The notes: generated from the sequence alone by a model not told the origin. A DNA stretch of 64,000 nt from Psychrobacter pasteurii (GCF_900162815.1 NZ_FUGD01000076.1:25962-89961), one strand, 5' to 3'; numbered from the stretch's first letter, positions 38,979-48,757 are shown. Made by a program: numbers and translations.

Positions 38979-39944
38979 TTAGCTGACTTGCAACATGTGC
39001 TTTTTCAGCTCAGAGACGATAAAGGGCTGGAAGTATTCAGGTAAGTCGTGTGACATGCCTTTGATAAGCTTAAAGGTTGCATTGGGAATATCTTTGGCGA
39101 CTGCTTTGCCATGTGAAGGTGGTAATAATCCATCATGGCTGCCATGCATCACCAAGGTCGGTGCTTTGATCTCTTTACTATAAGGCTGTACTGAGCCGGT
39201 CATCAAAATGGCTTTGAGCTGTTGCACGGTACCAACGGGATAAAAACAGCGCTGATATCTTAATTTAGCAACCTCAGCCACAGCGTCCTCATCGATATGA
39301 CCTCGTGAGCCCACAGTTTTGATAAACCATTTGCCATGCTCCACGATATCTTCTTCTTCGTGACTATTGGGACGCTTGATTAAGGTATAAAGCTGCTTTG
39401 GGCGAGGCGGTGCTAATAAAGGTTTATTATGAGTGGAGAAGACCAAGGCCAAACGGCCTACCAAATGAGGGTGTTTGGCGGCTAAAATCTGGGCAATAAT
39501 CCCTCCCATTGAGGCGCCTAGGACGTGGACTTGACGAAACCCTAAAGCTTGAATTAAGCCGGCGGTATCCTCTGCCATATCATCTAGTCGATAAGGGACT
39601 GGGAATTTTGAATTATCTAACCCTAGCTGCAGCCTCATCATTGCGGCAATGGTGTTGACCCTAGGTAGGTCTGAGCGTGAAATTTTAGTAGATAAACCAA
39701 TATCACGATTATCGAAGCGAATGACAAAGAAGCCGGCATCAATTAGGCGTTTAACGAAGCTTTCAGGCCAAAAAATAAGCTGTGAGCCTAAGCCCATAAT
39801 CAGCAATAAGGGCGGGTTTTTAGGATTGCCACCCACTTCAACACAAAGCTCAATGTCTTCAGAGACCGGAATGATGGCCTGCTGCATCAAATCTGAAATA
39901 GGAGACGGATACCAATCATACTTATTGAAGACATTGTTTTGCAT
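38979..39944 (-). CDS. Alpha/beta hydrolase (paralogue B)
   Basis: This 321-residue protein shares the whole motif set with its downstream neighbour: LLLIMGLGSQLIFWPESF, VIRFDNRDIGLSTK, GASMGGIIAQILAAKHP, TLVMHGSHDGLLPPSHG and LIKGMSHDLPEYF. The resemblance over full length points to a tandem duplication followed by divergence. It lies 50 bp after the rubredoxin gene. Lipase/esterase activity is likely; the substrate cannot be named. Confidence 0.88.
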   Translation of the reverse strand: MQNNVFNKYDWYPSPISDLMQQAIIPVSEDIELCVEVGGNPKNPPLLLIMGLGSQLIFWPESFVKRLIDAGFFVIRFDNRDIGLSTKISRSDLPRVNTIAAMMRLQLGLDNSKFPVPYRLDDMAEDTAGLIQALGFRQVHVLGASMGGIIAQILAAKHPHLVGRLALVFSTHNKPLLAPPRPKQLYTLIKRPNSHEEEDIVEHGKWFIKTVGSRGHIDEDAVAEVAKLRYQRCFYPVGTVQQLKAILMTGSVQPYSKEIKAPTLVMHGSHDGLLPPSHGKAVAKDIPNATFKLIKGMSHDLPEYFQPFIVSELKKHMLQVS

Positions 39945-39993
39945 TGTAAGTTAAATCCTTTTTGTTGCCTTGAGCCGTAATTACTAAAGTAAA

Positions 39994-40158
39994 CTAAATT
40001 TCTAGCATTTCAAAATCTAATTTACCCACCCCACATTCAGGGCAAGTCCAATCATCAGGAATATCTTCCCACTTGGTGCCAGGTGCAATGCCTTCCTCTG
40101 GGCAACCTAATTCTTCATCATATACCCAGCCACAAATTATGCATTCCCATTTTTTCAT
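39994..40158 (-). CDS. rubA: Rubredoxin
   Basis: A 54-residue iron-sulfur electron carrier with the two iron-binding loops CIICGWVYD and [12 protein letters not shown]. The start at 40158 ([10 protein letters not shown]) is chosen over an ATG eight codons upstream because it fits the family. In related bacteria such rubredoxins feed electrons to alkane hydroxylase or act in redox stress; no alkB is present here. It appears to lead an operon with two hydrolase genes. Confidence 0.95.
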   Translation of the reverse strand: MKKWECIICGWVYDEELGCPEEGIAPGTKWEDIPDDWTCPECGVGKLDFEMLEI

Positions 40159-40356
40159 TATACAGCTCTCTATATACCACAAGGTTAAGGTTTAAATTTG
40201 GGCATTGATTATAGCAAACAAGCTTGATAACAGGTATTCGATTTTAAGGGTGTATCAGTAAGACTCAAACAAGCTGATATGCTAAAATAAGCGTTTTGTT
40301 AAAATAGTAGCTCTGCTTATTTATTTTAGACCCCGACCCTAACTGATGGAAAACTT

Positions 40357-40944
40357 ATGAGTGACAATCCTCAAAGCCTCTCAAACTCACAAGAGACAAG
40401 CGCGGTGCCAGTGAACAATGAAACCTTACAAAACCGTAGACAGCATGACTTGTGGAAAGCCATTCGCACGGTTCCCGACTTTCCAAAGCCTGGTATTGAT
40501 TTTTACGACATCACTCCTTTACTACTAGATCATGTTGATGAAGTTATTGATGGTATGTTGGCGGCTTTACCAGAAGGCTTATTAGAGCAGATCGACTGTT
40601 TTGTGGCCGTTGAAGCCCGAGGATTTGTGTTTGCAAGTTTGTTGTCAGGAAGATTAGGCAAAGGCATGGTATTGCTGCGTAAGCCAGGTAAGCTACCACC
40701 TCCTGTGGCCAATAAGTCTTATGCTTTAGAGTACGGCAGCGATACCTTAGAGATCCAAGGAGGTATGGCCCCTCGTAAAGTGCTATTGGTCGATGATATC
40801 TTGGCCACTGGTGGGACATTAACTACCGCTTATCATTTATGTCAAGAAGCGGGTCACGATGTGGCAGGCGTGTTGGTACTATTAGATTTAGTAGATTTAC
40901 ACAAGCCTTTCCCAGTACCAGTTTATACCGTATTAGAAGGCTAA
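40357..40944 (+). CDS. apt: Adenine phosphoribosyltransferase
   Basis: A 195-residue purine-salvage enzyme making AMP from adenine and PRPP. The PRPP loop VLLVDDILATGGTL is clear, and VPDFPKPGIDFYDITPLL and VAVEARGFVFASLL are typical of Apt. About 25 residues precede the usual start, a Ser/Asn-rich extension. The gene is monocistronic with its own terminator. Confidence 0.95.
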   Translation: MSDNPQSLSNSQETSAVPVNNETLQNRRQHDLWKAIRTVPDFPKPGIDFYDITPLLLDHVDEVIDGMLAALPEGLLEQIDCFVAVEARGFVFASLLSGRLGKGMVLLRKPGKLPPPVANKSYALEYGSDTLEIQGGMAPRKVLLVDDILATGGTLTTAYHLCQEAGHDVAGVLVLLDLVDLHKPFPVPVYTVLEG

Positions 40945-40957
40945 TATTTTGGCAGCT

Positions 40958-40995
40958 AATAAAAAAACTCTACGCTAGCGTAGAGTTTTTTTTGG
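40958..40995. terminator. Bidirectional terminator after apt
   Basis: Stem ACTCTACGCT/AGCGTAGAGT flanked by A and T runs, between convergent apt and transaldolase genes. Confidence 0.9.
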
Positions 40996-41056
40996 TTTAA
41001 ATACAGTCAGTTTAAAAACTGTCAGCTTAAATACAGCTGCTTTAAGCAAAAATGGC

Positions 41057-42007
41057 TTATTTGCTTAACTGTTTTAACGCTTTTGCCAACTCATCACGGG
41101 CATTGATAAAGCCATCAATACCTTTAGGCAATAAATGCTGAGTGATGCTGTCTTTTTCGTATTCAGCACTAAACTCTGCTTCCGACAAGCTTACTTTAGG
41201 CATAGTCTCGCTGGCCATATCTGCTGAAAGCACTTGCTCAACATTAGTGTCTAAAGCTGCTAGCTCATCTAACAGATCTGGTGAAATAGTCAGTAGGTCA
41301 CATCCTGCTAACGCTAGAATTTGATCCACACTTCTGAAGCTTGCGCCCATGACTTGAGTCTTATAGCCATGCTGCTTGTAATACTGATAAGTGCGTTTAA
41401 CTGACTGAACGCCCATATCTTCACTTACTGGAATACTCTGACGGTTTTGCTCACGTTTTTGCCAATCAAGGATACGGCCGACGAAAGGTGAGATTAAGGT
41501 AACGCCCGCTTCGGCACAAGCCACAGCTTGGTGTTGGCCAAAAATCAGAGTTAGGTTACAGTGAATGCCTTCTTTTTCAAGTTGTTCAGCAGCTTTAATG
41601 CCTTGCCAAGTGGCGGCAATTTTAATCAAGATGCGATCTTTGTCTACGCCAGCACGCTCATAAGCTGCCATGAACTCATGAGCTTTAGCGATAGTAGCCT
41701 CAGTATCATAAGACAATCTAGCATCGACTTCAGTAGATACACGGCCATCGATTAGCTTTAAAATGTCACAGCCCACTTGTACCGTTAAATCATCGATAAC
41801 CTTATCAATCATGTCATCGCCGTAGTTAGAAAAACGGTTTAACGTATCAGATAACATGGCCTGCTTATCAGGGTGGGTGAGTGCTTTGGTGATTAGACTG
41901 GGGTTGGTTGTGGCATCAACCGGCTTTAAGCGAGCAATAGCACTTAAGTCTCCGGTGTCAGCAACAATAGTAGTCATGGTTTGCAATTGTGATAAGGCAC
42001 TCATCAT
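41057..42007 (-). CDS. tal: Transaldolase
   Basis: A 316-residue pentose-phosphate enzyme of the TalB class. The Schiff-base lysine is Lys129 in ILIKIAATWQGIKAAEQL. DATTNPSLITKAL near the N-terminus, CNLTLIFGQHQAVACAEAGV and SPFVGRILDW are diagnostic. Two Met codons begin the frame. The gene is divergent from pheA. Confidence 0.96.
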   Translation of the reverse strand: MMSALSQLQTMTTIVADTGDLSAIARLKPVDATTNPSLITKALTHPDKQAMLSDTLNRFSNYGDDMIDKVIDDLTVQVGCDILKLIDGRVSTEVDARLSYDTEATIAKAHEFMAAYERAGVDKDRILIKIAATWQGIKAAEQLEKEGIHCNLTLIFGQHQAVACAEAGVTLISPFVGRILDWQKREQNRQSIPVSEDMGVQSVKRTYQYYKQHGYKTQVMGASFRSVDQILALAGCDLLTISPDLLDELAALDTNVEQVLSADMASETMPKVSLSEAEFSAEYEKDSITQHLLPKGIDGFINARDELAKALKQLSK

Positions 42008-42325
42008 CTATTCCTAATTTATTTCTATGGGATTAAAAAATATTAAGGGTATCCTCACAGCTTTATGTGCTAAGTTAATATAGTAAACAAATACAGTAAC
42101 TTAATATAAAGCTGTGGACCCTCTAGCGTTAATTTTGCCAGAGTATTAAACTAGCTAAATACCATTAAAAAATACACTTACCTATCCACAAATCTGCTGA
42201 AAATGGGAGGGAAGTGTATTTACAACTTAAACGACGCTATCTTAACAGGGCGTAAGTTTGTTATAGTTACTTTATTATGACTTGTAACGTATCCAACTAT
42301 CATAACATGACCCATAGGCTTTTTT
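42008..42325. other. Divergent promoter region between tal and pheA
   Basis: This 318-bp region has no credible ORF. It contains the inverted repeat AAATACACTT (42170-42179) / AAGTGTATTT (42212-42221) with a 32-base loop, about 105 bp before pheA. No leader peptide rich in Phe codons or T-run attenuator was recognised. Confidence 0.55.
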
Positions 42326-43504
42326 ATGACTTCGTCAACAAATAACGATAATAACGCTGAGAACAATACAAAAAAGACAGGTGCTGAACAATTTTCAGCC
42401 CCTGAAAATGTATTGGTTGAACTACGCCAAAAAATTGACCAAGTGGATGGTGAAATTTTACAGCTCATTAGTAATCGTGCCAAGCTTGCTCAAGATGTGG
42501 CAATTTTCAAAAAAGAACACGCAGATGAGGTGGATTCAAACCCTATCTTCTATCGTCCAGAGCGTGAAGCACAAGTATTAAAAAATATCATGAAGCGTAA
42601 CCAAGCTTCAGACAGTCCTATTAGTGACGAGAAGATGGCGCGATTATTCCGCGAAATCATGTCTGTGTGTCTAGATTTAGAAGCTCCGCAAAAGATTGCC
42701 TTCTTAGGCCCTGTCGGAACCTTTACTCATGCTGCGGCACTAAAGCACTTTGGTAAAGCGTCAACTACTGTACCTCTAACTACCATTACTGACGTTTTCC
42801 GTGAAGTTGAAGCAGGGTCTGCCATGTATGGTGTGGTACCAGTAGAAAACTCTTCAGAAGGGGTGGTCAACCATACGCTAGATGGCTTCTTAACTTCATC
42901 ACTAAAAATCATCGGTGAAGTTGAACTGCCCATCCATCACAACTTCTTAGTGGCAGAACACACTAAAGTCGATAGCTTAAGCCGTATTTACTCGCATCAG
43001 CAGTCATTGGCTCAGTGTCGCCATTGGTTGGATGTCAACTATCCTAATGTCGAGCGAGTTCAAGTTTCAAGTAATGGTGAAGCGGCGCGCAGGTTAAAAA
43101 ATGAGTGGCATTCAGCAGCGATTGCAGGTGATGTGGCTGTAGCAGAGTATGATCTACATAAGCTGCATGAGAACATTGAAGACAACCCAGGCAACACCAC
43201 TCGCTTCTTAATCATTGGCCGTGAAGATATCGCTCCGTCAGGTCAGGATAAAACGTCTATCTTAGTTTCAGCTCATAACAAGGCAGGGGCCTTAATTGAA
43301 ATCTTGAAGCCGTTGTCTAAGCATGGGGTATCTATGACCAGTATTGAGACCCGCCCTGAGCGCCCTAACAAGTGGTCATACGTCTTCTTCATCGATATGG
43401 AAGGTCATATTGAAGATGAAAATGTTCGAGCCGCTATTGAGGAGATTCGTCCTTTAGTGCGCGATGTTAGACTTTTAGGCTCTTACCCTCAAGCCGTTAT
43501 TTAG
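42326..43504 (+). CDS. pheA: Bifunctional chorismate mutase / prephenate dehydratase (P-protein)
   Basis: A 392-residue fusion catalysing chorismate to prephenate to phenylpyruvate. The chorismate mutase domain spans about residues 30-110 (LVELRQKIDQVDGEILQLIS). The dehydratase domain follows from about 115 (KIAFLGPVGTFTHAAALKHF, VPVENSSEGVVNHTLDGF, and NTTRFLIIG). A C-terminal ACT domain has GALIEILKPLSKHGVSMTSI and the ETRP variant of the phenylalanine-sensing ESRP motif. hisC and tyrA-aroA follow on the same strand, a conserved aromatic cluster. Confidence 0.96.
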   Translation: MTSSTNNDNNAENNTKKTGAEQFSAPENVLVELRQKIDQVDGEILQLISNRAKLAQDVAIFKKEHADEVDSNPIFYRPEREAQVLKNIMKRNQASDSPISDEKMARLFREIMSVCLDLEAPQKIAFLGPVGTFTHAAALKHFGKASTTVPLTTITDVFREVEAGSAMYGVVPVENSSEGVVNHTLDGFLTSSLKIIGEVELPIHHNFLVAEHTKVDSLSRIYSHQQSLAQCRHWLDVNYPNVERVQVSSNGEAARRLKNEWHSAAIAGDVAVAEYDLHKLHENIEDNPGNTTRFLIIGREDIAPSGQDKTSILVSAHNKAGALIEILKPLSKHGVSMTSIETRPERPNKWSYVFFIDMEGHIEDENVRAAIEEIRPLVRDVRLLGSYPQAVI

Positions 43505-43573
43505 ATGTAAATTGCTTTTAATCCGCCAGTAGCAGTTACCCATTGGCTATTTGTCTTTAAATTAGGTAATACC

Positions 43574-44677
43574 ATGACTGAAAAAACATTTTTAACCCCA
43601 GCTTACGATAGCATCTTAAAACTACAAGCTTATCAAACCGGTAAATCTGTTGAGGATTTAAAGCGGGAATATGAGGTTAATGATGTCCTAAAGCTTGGTA
43701 GTAACGAGAACCCATTAGGATCGTCTCCTTATGTGACGTTGGCGATTACTAAGCAGCTGGATCAACTGGCCCGCTATCCTGATAGTAATGCGGTAGATTT
43801 AAAGCAAGCTGTGGCAGATTTTAATGATGTGCATAGCAGCCAAGTCACTTTGGGTAATGGCTCTAACGACCTATTAGACATTATTGCCCGCACCTTTGTT
43901 AGCCATAAAGATGCCATAGTGTATAGCGAGTACTCTTTTATCGTGTACCCTATGCTGGCCAAAATGATTGGCGCTACAGGTATTGAAGTGCCTGCTAAGC
44001 GTTATGGTTATGACTTACAGGCGATGCTTGAGGTCGTACAGCAGAACAATAATGTGCGTATGGTGTTTATTGCTAACCCCAATAACCCAACAGGTACTTT
44101 GCTAAGCAAAGAAGACATTCGCGACTTTGTAGAACAAGTGCCTTCACACGTGTTGGTAGTGCTGGATGAGGCGTACATTGAATACTGCCCAGACAGTAAC
44201 AACCGTGAGTTAATTGACGATTTTGATAATGTCATCTTAGTAAGAACCTTTTCAAAGGCTTATGGGCTGGCAGGTCTACGTGTAGGTTATGCCCTAAGTC
44301 ACCCTAATGTAGCAGATATGCTAAACCGTATCAGACAGCCGTTTAACGTCAGCTTATTGGGGCAGTCCGCTGCGGTGGCTGCATTAGCCGATCAAGACTT
44401 TATTGCCAAAGTTCATAAGATTAATGATGGTCAGATGCGCTGGATTTGTAAGCAGTTTGATGCGCTAGGCCTTGGCTTTGTGAAGTCGTATGCCAACTTT
44501 GTCATGGTCAATGTGGGCGACGCTGATACCATCAATCAAGCCTTATTAGAGCAAGGTATTTTAGTGCGTCCGTTGGCAGGATATGGCCTTGATGAGTGGT
44601 TACGTATTACGGTAGGAACGCCAGAGGACAATACACGTCTGATAGATACCCTACGTGATACCTTGGAATCTATGTAG
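43574..44677 (+). CDS. hisC: Histidinol-phosphate / aromatic aminotransferase
   Basis: A 367-residue PLP aminotransferase. Lys228 in RTFSKAYGLAGLRVGYAL is the cofactor lysine, and KLGSNENPLGSSP, GNGSNDLLDII and FIANPNNPTGTLLS are typical HisC segments. Its position between pheA and tyrA-aroA suggests that it transaminates phenylpyruvate or hydroxyphenylpyruvate (the HisH-b type of broad aromatic aminotransferase), perhaps as well as imidazole acetol phosphate. That substrate breadth is inference from context. Confidence 0.93.
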   Translation: MTEKTFLTPAYDSILKLQAYQTGKSVEDLKREYEVNDVLKLGSNENPLGSSPYVTLAITKQLDQLARYPDSNAVDLKQAVADFNDVHSSQVTLGNGSNDLLDIIARTFVSHKDAIVYSEYSFIVYPMLAKMIGATGIEVPAKRYGYDLQAMLEVVQQNNNVRMVFIANPNNPTGTLLSKEDIRDFVEQVPSHVLVVLDEAYIEYCPDSNNRELIDDFDNVILVRTFSKAYGLAGLRVGYALSHPNVADMLNRIRQPFNVSLLGQSAAVAALADQDFIAKVHKINDGQMRWICKQFDALGLGFVKSYANFVMVNVGDADTINQALLEQGILVRPLAGYGLDEWLRITVGTPEDNTRLIDTLRDTLESM

Positions 44678-44782
44678 AGCTGGCATACTACAGTTTTACT
44701 AGAAGCCTTAGCTATTACAATAAAAAGCACAGTCAGGATAAATGTCCTGATAACTCAGATAATAAGAATAGGTTAATAAAAA

Positions 44783-47080
44783 ATGCTGTTTGAACAGGTC
44801 TGTATAATAGGTTTGGGCTTAATTGGCGCAAGCTTGGCTCAAGCTATCAGAGACAGACAGCTGGTTGGAAGGTTGGTGGCGGTAGATAGGCATGCTGCCA
44901 GTATTGAAACCGCCTTAGCAGACAAGGTCATAGATGCAGGCGGTGACTCATTATTGGATGTGGTGGCAGGCAGTGACTGCATCATTGTCGCGGTCCCAGT
45001 TAAAACAGTCGGCGCCATCTTTCAAGACATTGAACAAGCGATGCAGCAAGGCCTAATTGAAGCTGACTGTATTATCAGTGACGTCAGTAGTACCAAGCTC
45101 AATGTGGTTGAAGCGGCCAAAGAAGTGTTTCAAGAGCTGCCTTCAGGTTTTGTGCCTGCACACCCCATCGCTGGTGCGGAGCAGTCAGGCTATAATGCTC
45201 GCCGTAGTGACTTGTTTGTCAATCACAGTCTAATCATTTGTGAATTAAAGACCACGGACCCTAAAGCCATTGATAAAGTGGCTAAGCTTTGGGAAGGCGT
45301 GGGCGCCACAATAATGAAAATGGACGTTGAGCATCACGATGAGGTATTGGCTTATACCAGTCATTTACCCCATTTGCTGGCCTTTAACTTGGTTGAGCAG
45401 TTGGCCAGTCATGATGACAATATGGATATTTTTCGCTATGCTGCCGGTGGTTTTCGTGATTTCACCCGAATTGCAGCCAGTGATCCTGTGATGTGGCATG
45501 ATATTTTTATTGCCAATAAGCCAGCTTTAATCAATGCTTTGGATGAATACAGCAGTTATTTATCAAACTTACGCAGTTTAATCAGTAATGAGGATTCTAC
45601 TCAATTACTGGGTTTACTGGGCCGGGCCCAATCCGCCAGAAAACACTTTGGTCATATGCTGACCAGCACCCCTTATACTAAAAAACTAACGGACCCTTCT
45701 AATACGGACAACTCTATGGCAACCTCAAATCAAGCCTCTAGCGCATACATTATTACTCCAAGTACCACAGTGAATGGCAGCATGACTGTTCCGGGCGATA
45801 AATCTATCTCTCACCGCAGCATTATGTTTGGAAGTTTGGCCGAAGGGGTTACCAAGGTCACCGGATTTTTGGAAGGAGAAGATGCACTAGCAACGCTTCA
45901 AGCCTTTAGAGATATGGGGGTTACGATTGAGGGTCCAGAAAATGGGCAAGTGACCATTCATGGTGTGGGTATTAATGGCCTAAAACCAAGCAGAACGCCT
46001 TTGTACATGGGTAACTCTGGCACTACCATGCGCTTATTATCAGGCATCTTAGCCGCTCAGCCATTTGACAGTGTGTTAACTGGTGATGCCAGCTTATCAA
46101 AGCGTCCTATGGAGCGTGTGGCCAAACCATTGCGTGAAATGGGTGCTACGCTGCAAACCACAGGGGAGCGTGGTACTGCTCCGATTAGTATTACTGGCAG
46201 CGATAAGCGAGGCAGTAAGCTACAAGGCATTACTTATGATATGCCAGTGGCATCAGCACAAGTTAAATCTTGCTTATTATTGGCAGGCTTATGGGCAGAA
46301 GGTAAAACCACAGTGATTCAGCCTGAGATTAGCCGTGACCATACAGAGCGTATGTTAAGTGCCTTTGGCTACAATGTTGAAGTTGAAGACAACAAGATTA
46401 GTGTTGTGGGCGGCGGTAAACTAACAGCCTGTGATATTGCAGTGCCAGCCGATATTTCATCAGCTGCCTTCTTTATGGTTGCTGCAGCCATTGCCAAAGA
46501 CAGTGAGCTTACCATTACCAAAGTGGGCATGAACCCCACACGTACAGGTGTGATCGATATCTTAAAGCTGATGAATGCTGATATCACTATCAGTAATGAG
46601 ACCTTCGTCGGTGGTGAGCCTGTGGCGGATATTACGATTAAATCGTCACAACTAAAAGGCATTCAAATCCCTGAAGAGCTTGTACCTCTGGCCATTGATG
46701 AGTTCCCAGTATTGTTTGTTGCTGCCAGCTGTGCTGAAGGTCAAACCGTATTAACAGGTGCCAAAGAGCTGCGTGTCAAAGAGTCTGATCGTATTGCAGT
46801 TATGGCCGATGGTCTGACTCAGTTGGGTGTGGACTGTACTGTAACTGAAGATGGTATTATCATTGAAGGCAAAGGAGGCGATAACTCAGAAGCAGTATTT
46901 GGGGGTGCAGAAATTTATTCGCATCATGATCACCGTATTGCCATGAGCTTCTCAGTAGCTAGCTTAAGAGCAAGTGACACCATCAAAATTGAAGGGGTCG
47001 AAACGGTCAATACCAGCTTCCCAGGATTTGCTGAGCTGTGTAACAGACTGGGCATGAATATCGCAATTAAATCGGTATAA
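44783..47080 (+). CDS. tyrA-aroA: Fused prephenate dehydrogenase / 3-phosphoshikimate 1-carboxyvinyltransferase
   Basis: A single 765-residue frame joins two enzymes. Residues 1 to about 300 are a TyrA-type dehydrogenase (VCIIGLGLIGASLAQAI NAD site; VPAHPIAGAEQSGYNA; TSHLPHLLAFNL). After a short Ser/Thr/Asn linker, residues from about 320 are EPSP synthase (VPGDKSISHRSIMFGSLAEG, MGNSGTTMRLLSGILA, SAQVKSCLLLAGLWAEG, ELRVKESDRIAVM, HHDHRIAMSFSV). It thus serves both the common shikimate pathway and the tyrosine branch. The arrangement is known in Acinetobacter-type gammaproteobacteria. No stop or frameshift interrupts the junction. Confidence 0.95.
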   Translation: MLFEQVCIIGLGLIGASLAQAIRDRQLVGRLVAVDRHAASIETALADKVIDAGGDSLLDVVAGSDCIIVAVPVKTVGAIFQDIEQAMQQGLIEADCIISDVSSTKLNVVEAAKEVFQELPSGFVPAHPIAGAEQSGYNARRSDLFVNHSLIICELKTTDPKAIDKVAKLWEGVGATIMKMDVEHHDEVLAYTSHLPHLLAFNLVEQLASHDDNMDIFRYAAGGFRDFTRIAASDPVMWHDIFIANKPALINALDEYSSYLSNLRSLISNEDSTQLLGLLGRAQSARKHFGHMLTSTPYTKKLTDPSNTDNSMATSNQASSAYIITPSTTVNGSMTVPGDKSISHRSIMFGSLAEGVTKVTGFLEGEDALATLQAFRDMGVTIEGPENGQVTIHGVGINGLKPSRTPLYMGNSGTTMRLLSGILAAQPFDSVLTGDASLSKRPMERVAKPLREMGATLQTTGERGTAPISITGSDKRGSKLQGITYDMPVASAQVKSCLLLAGLWAEGKTTVIQPEISRDHTERMLSAFGYNVEVEDNKISVVGGGKLTACDIAVPADISSAAFFMVAAAIAKDSELTITKVGMNPTRTGVIDILKLMNADITISNETFVGGEPVADITIKSSQLKGIQIPEELVPLAIDEFPVLFVAASCAEGQTVLTGAKELRVKESDRIAVMADGLTQLGVDCTVTEDGIIIEGKGGDNSEAVFGGAEIYSHHDHRIAMSFSVASLRASDTIKIEGVETVNTSFPGFAELCNRLGMNIAIKSV

Positions 47081-47136
47081 GCTCACCTTTAAGCTTGTTC
47101 AATCAAAATTTGGATAAAAGCTGAGAGGTACTTATC

Positions 47137-47172
47137 AAAAAGCCATCCTAATAAGGGTGGCTTTGCTGTTTT
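47137..47172 (+). terminator. Probable terminator of the aromatic gene cluster
   Basis: Stem AAAGCCATCC/GGGTGGCTTT (one G-U pair), then a short T-containing tail, about 60 bp past tyrA-aroA. The T-run is weak. Confidence 0.6.
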
Positions 47173-47285
47173 AAATAAAGATAATACACAGCTGTCCAGT
47201 TTCAGACTATATAATAGATAGCTAATAACTATAAAAAACAAATAGACCCACTCACACATCGTAAGCCGTACTCTGGATTGTTTAT

Positions 47286-48245
47286 ATGTCTTTATCCACC
47301 TCAAACAACAGCACACTGACCAAACCCAAAACCGCAATAGTACAAACCACCAGCAAGGGTATTCTTACGGCTTTGACCGCCTTTACCATCTGGGGAAGTT
47401 TTCCTTTTTATTTTAAGCAGTTGGGAGAATACAATGCGGTTGAGATTATTGGACACCGTATTGTCTGGACTTTCGCCTGTCTAACCGTATTTTTAATTGT
47501 GACTAAGCGTTGGCAGTGGCTGGGCACTTTAAAGTCTAATCCCCGCTTAATCTGGATTACCTTTTTATCTGGCATTATTATTGCTGTTAACTGGCTTACT
47601 TATGTTTGGGCGGTCAATGCCAATCTTATTTTAGAGGCCAGTTTGGGCTACTTTATCAGTCCGCTGATTGGTATCTTATTATCCTTAGTGTTTTTACAAG
47701 AAAAACTACGCCCTTTACAGTGGATTGCGGTGGCTTTTGCCTTAGCTTCGGTGTTGATTCAAGTGGTCATGCTCGGCAGTCTGCCTTGGGTGTCTTTGGT
47801 CCTAGCTTGCTCTTTTAGCGTATATGGGGTGATGCAAAGACGCACTCCGCTACAAGCCGTAGACGCTATGTTTATAGAGACCGCCTTGTTGGTGCCTATC
47901 TGTATCTGGTGGTTTATGAGCTCTGATGTGGCCAGCTCCTCTTTGTCATTTTGGCTAAGTAATAAAATTTGGTTTTTAATGCTAGCCGGCCCGATTACTT
48001 TGATACCCTTGCTGCTATTTAATAAATCAACCAAAATGGTGGCCTTTAGTATTTTAAGCTTCATGAACTATTTGACGCCAACTATCATTTTCTTATTGGC
48101 AGTCTTTTATTATCATGAGCCTTTTGATAGCCAAAGATTAATGATTTTTAGTCTGATTTGGTTCGGTTTATTTTTATTTAGTATTGATTTGTGGCAAAAC
48201 AGACCTTCTAAAATGCTAAAAAATAACTCGGTTGAAAACCAGTAA
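47286..48245 (+). CDS. rarD: EamA-family transporter RarD
   Basis: A 319-residue inner-membrane protein with about ten hydrophobic spans, arranged as two EamA halves. The start of the fold (GILTALTAFTIWGSFPFYFK) and motifs HRIVWTFACL, NWLTYVWAVN, EASLGYFISPL and the late SFMNYLTPTIIFLLAVFYYH match RarD proteins, named after chloramphenicol sensitivity in E. coli but of unclear substrate. folB starts 62 bp later and may be co-transcribed. Confidence 0.92.
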   Translation: MSLSTSNNSTLTKPKTAIVQTTSKGILTALTAFTIWGSFPFYFKQLGEYNAVEIIGHRIVWTFACLTVFLIVTKRWQWLGTLKSNPRLIWITFLSGIIIAVNWLTYVWAVNANLILEASLGYFISPLIGILLSLVFLQEKLRPLQWIAVAFALASVLIQVVMLGSLPWVSLVLACSFSVYGVMQRRTPLQAVDAMFIETALLVPICIWWFMSSDVASSSLSFWLSNKIWFLMLAGPITLIPLLLFNKSTKMVAFSILSFMNYLTPTIIFLLAVFYYHEPFDSQRLMIFSLIWFGLFLFSIDLWQNRPSKMLKNNSVENQ

Positions 48246-48307
48246 ATCTAATAAAGACCCTTATACCAACGAAGCTAAGCACTGATTTAAAAGACGAGAA
48301 GACAGTT

Positions 48308-48688
48308 ATGAGTAAAACAATTAAAAATACAGATTTTGTGAAAATTAAAGGATTGAAAGTTGATGCGGTAATAGGGGTATTTGACTGGGAACGAAAAATT
48401 AAGCAGCCTCTGCTTATTGATGTGTCTATGGCCACAGATATTACTAAAGCGGGCAAAAGTGATGACATCCAAGACGCCATTAATTACAAAGAGGTGTGCG
48501 ATGACATCACTGAGCTGTGTCAACAGACCAAAGCCATGTTGATTGAGCGACTGGCTGAACTAATTGCTGAGCATATTTTAAGCAAATATAACACCACTCA
48601 AGTGGAGGTTAGTGTCGCAAAACCCACCGCAATTCCGGAAGCTGATGCCGTTGCGGTGCAAATTGTACGCACCTCTACGGCAAGCTAA
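48308..48688 (+). CDS. folB: Dihydroneopterin aldolase
   Basis: A 126-residue folate-pathway enzyme. VKIKGLKVDAVIGVFDWERK near the start, QPLLIDVSMATDI, the catalytic-region AINYKEVCDDITEL and the C-terminal VEVSVAKPTAIPEADAVAV agree with FolB. Size is normal. It is followed 69 bp later by the folK-like gene, so the two act on consecutive steps. Confidence 0.94.
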   Translation: MSKTIKNTDFVKIKGLKVDAVIGVFDWERKIKQPLLIDVSMATDITKAGKSDDIQDAINYKEVCDDITELCQQTKAMLIERLAELIAEHILSKYNTTQVEVSVAKPTAIPEADAVAVQIVRTSTAS

Positions 48689-48757
48689 GTCTGCCTCATA
48701 GCTAGTTTGAGCATAAAGGTATTGAATCTCAAAAAAACCGTGAGGGGTTAACTATTA

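Noticed and set aside
42220..42483. Minus-strand frame overlapping the pheA start
   Set aside because: Antisense to the chorismate mutase domain; no ribosome site or homology seen.
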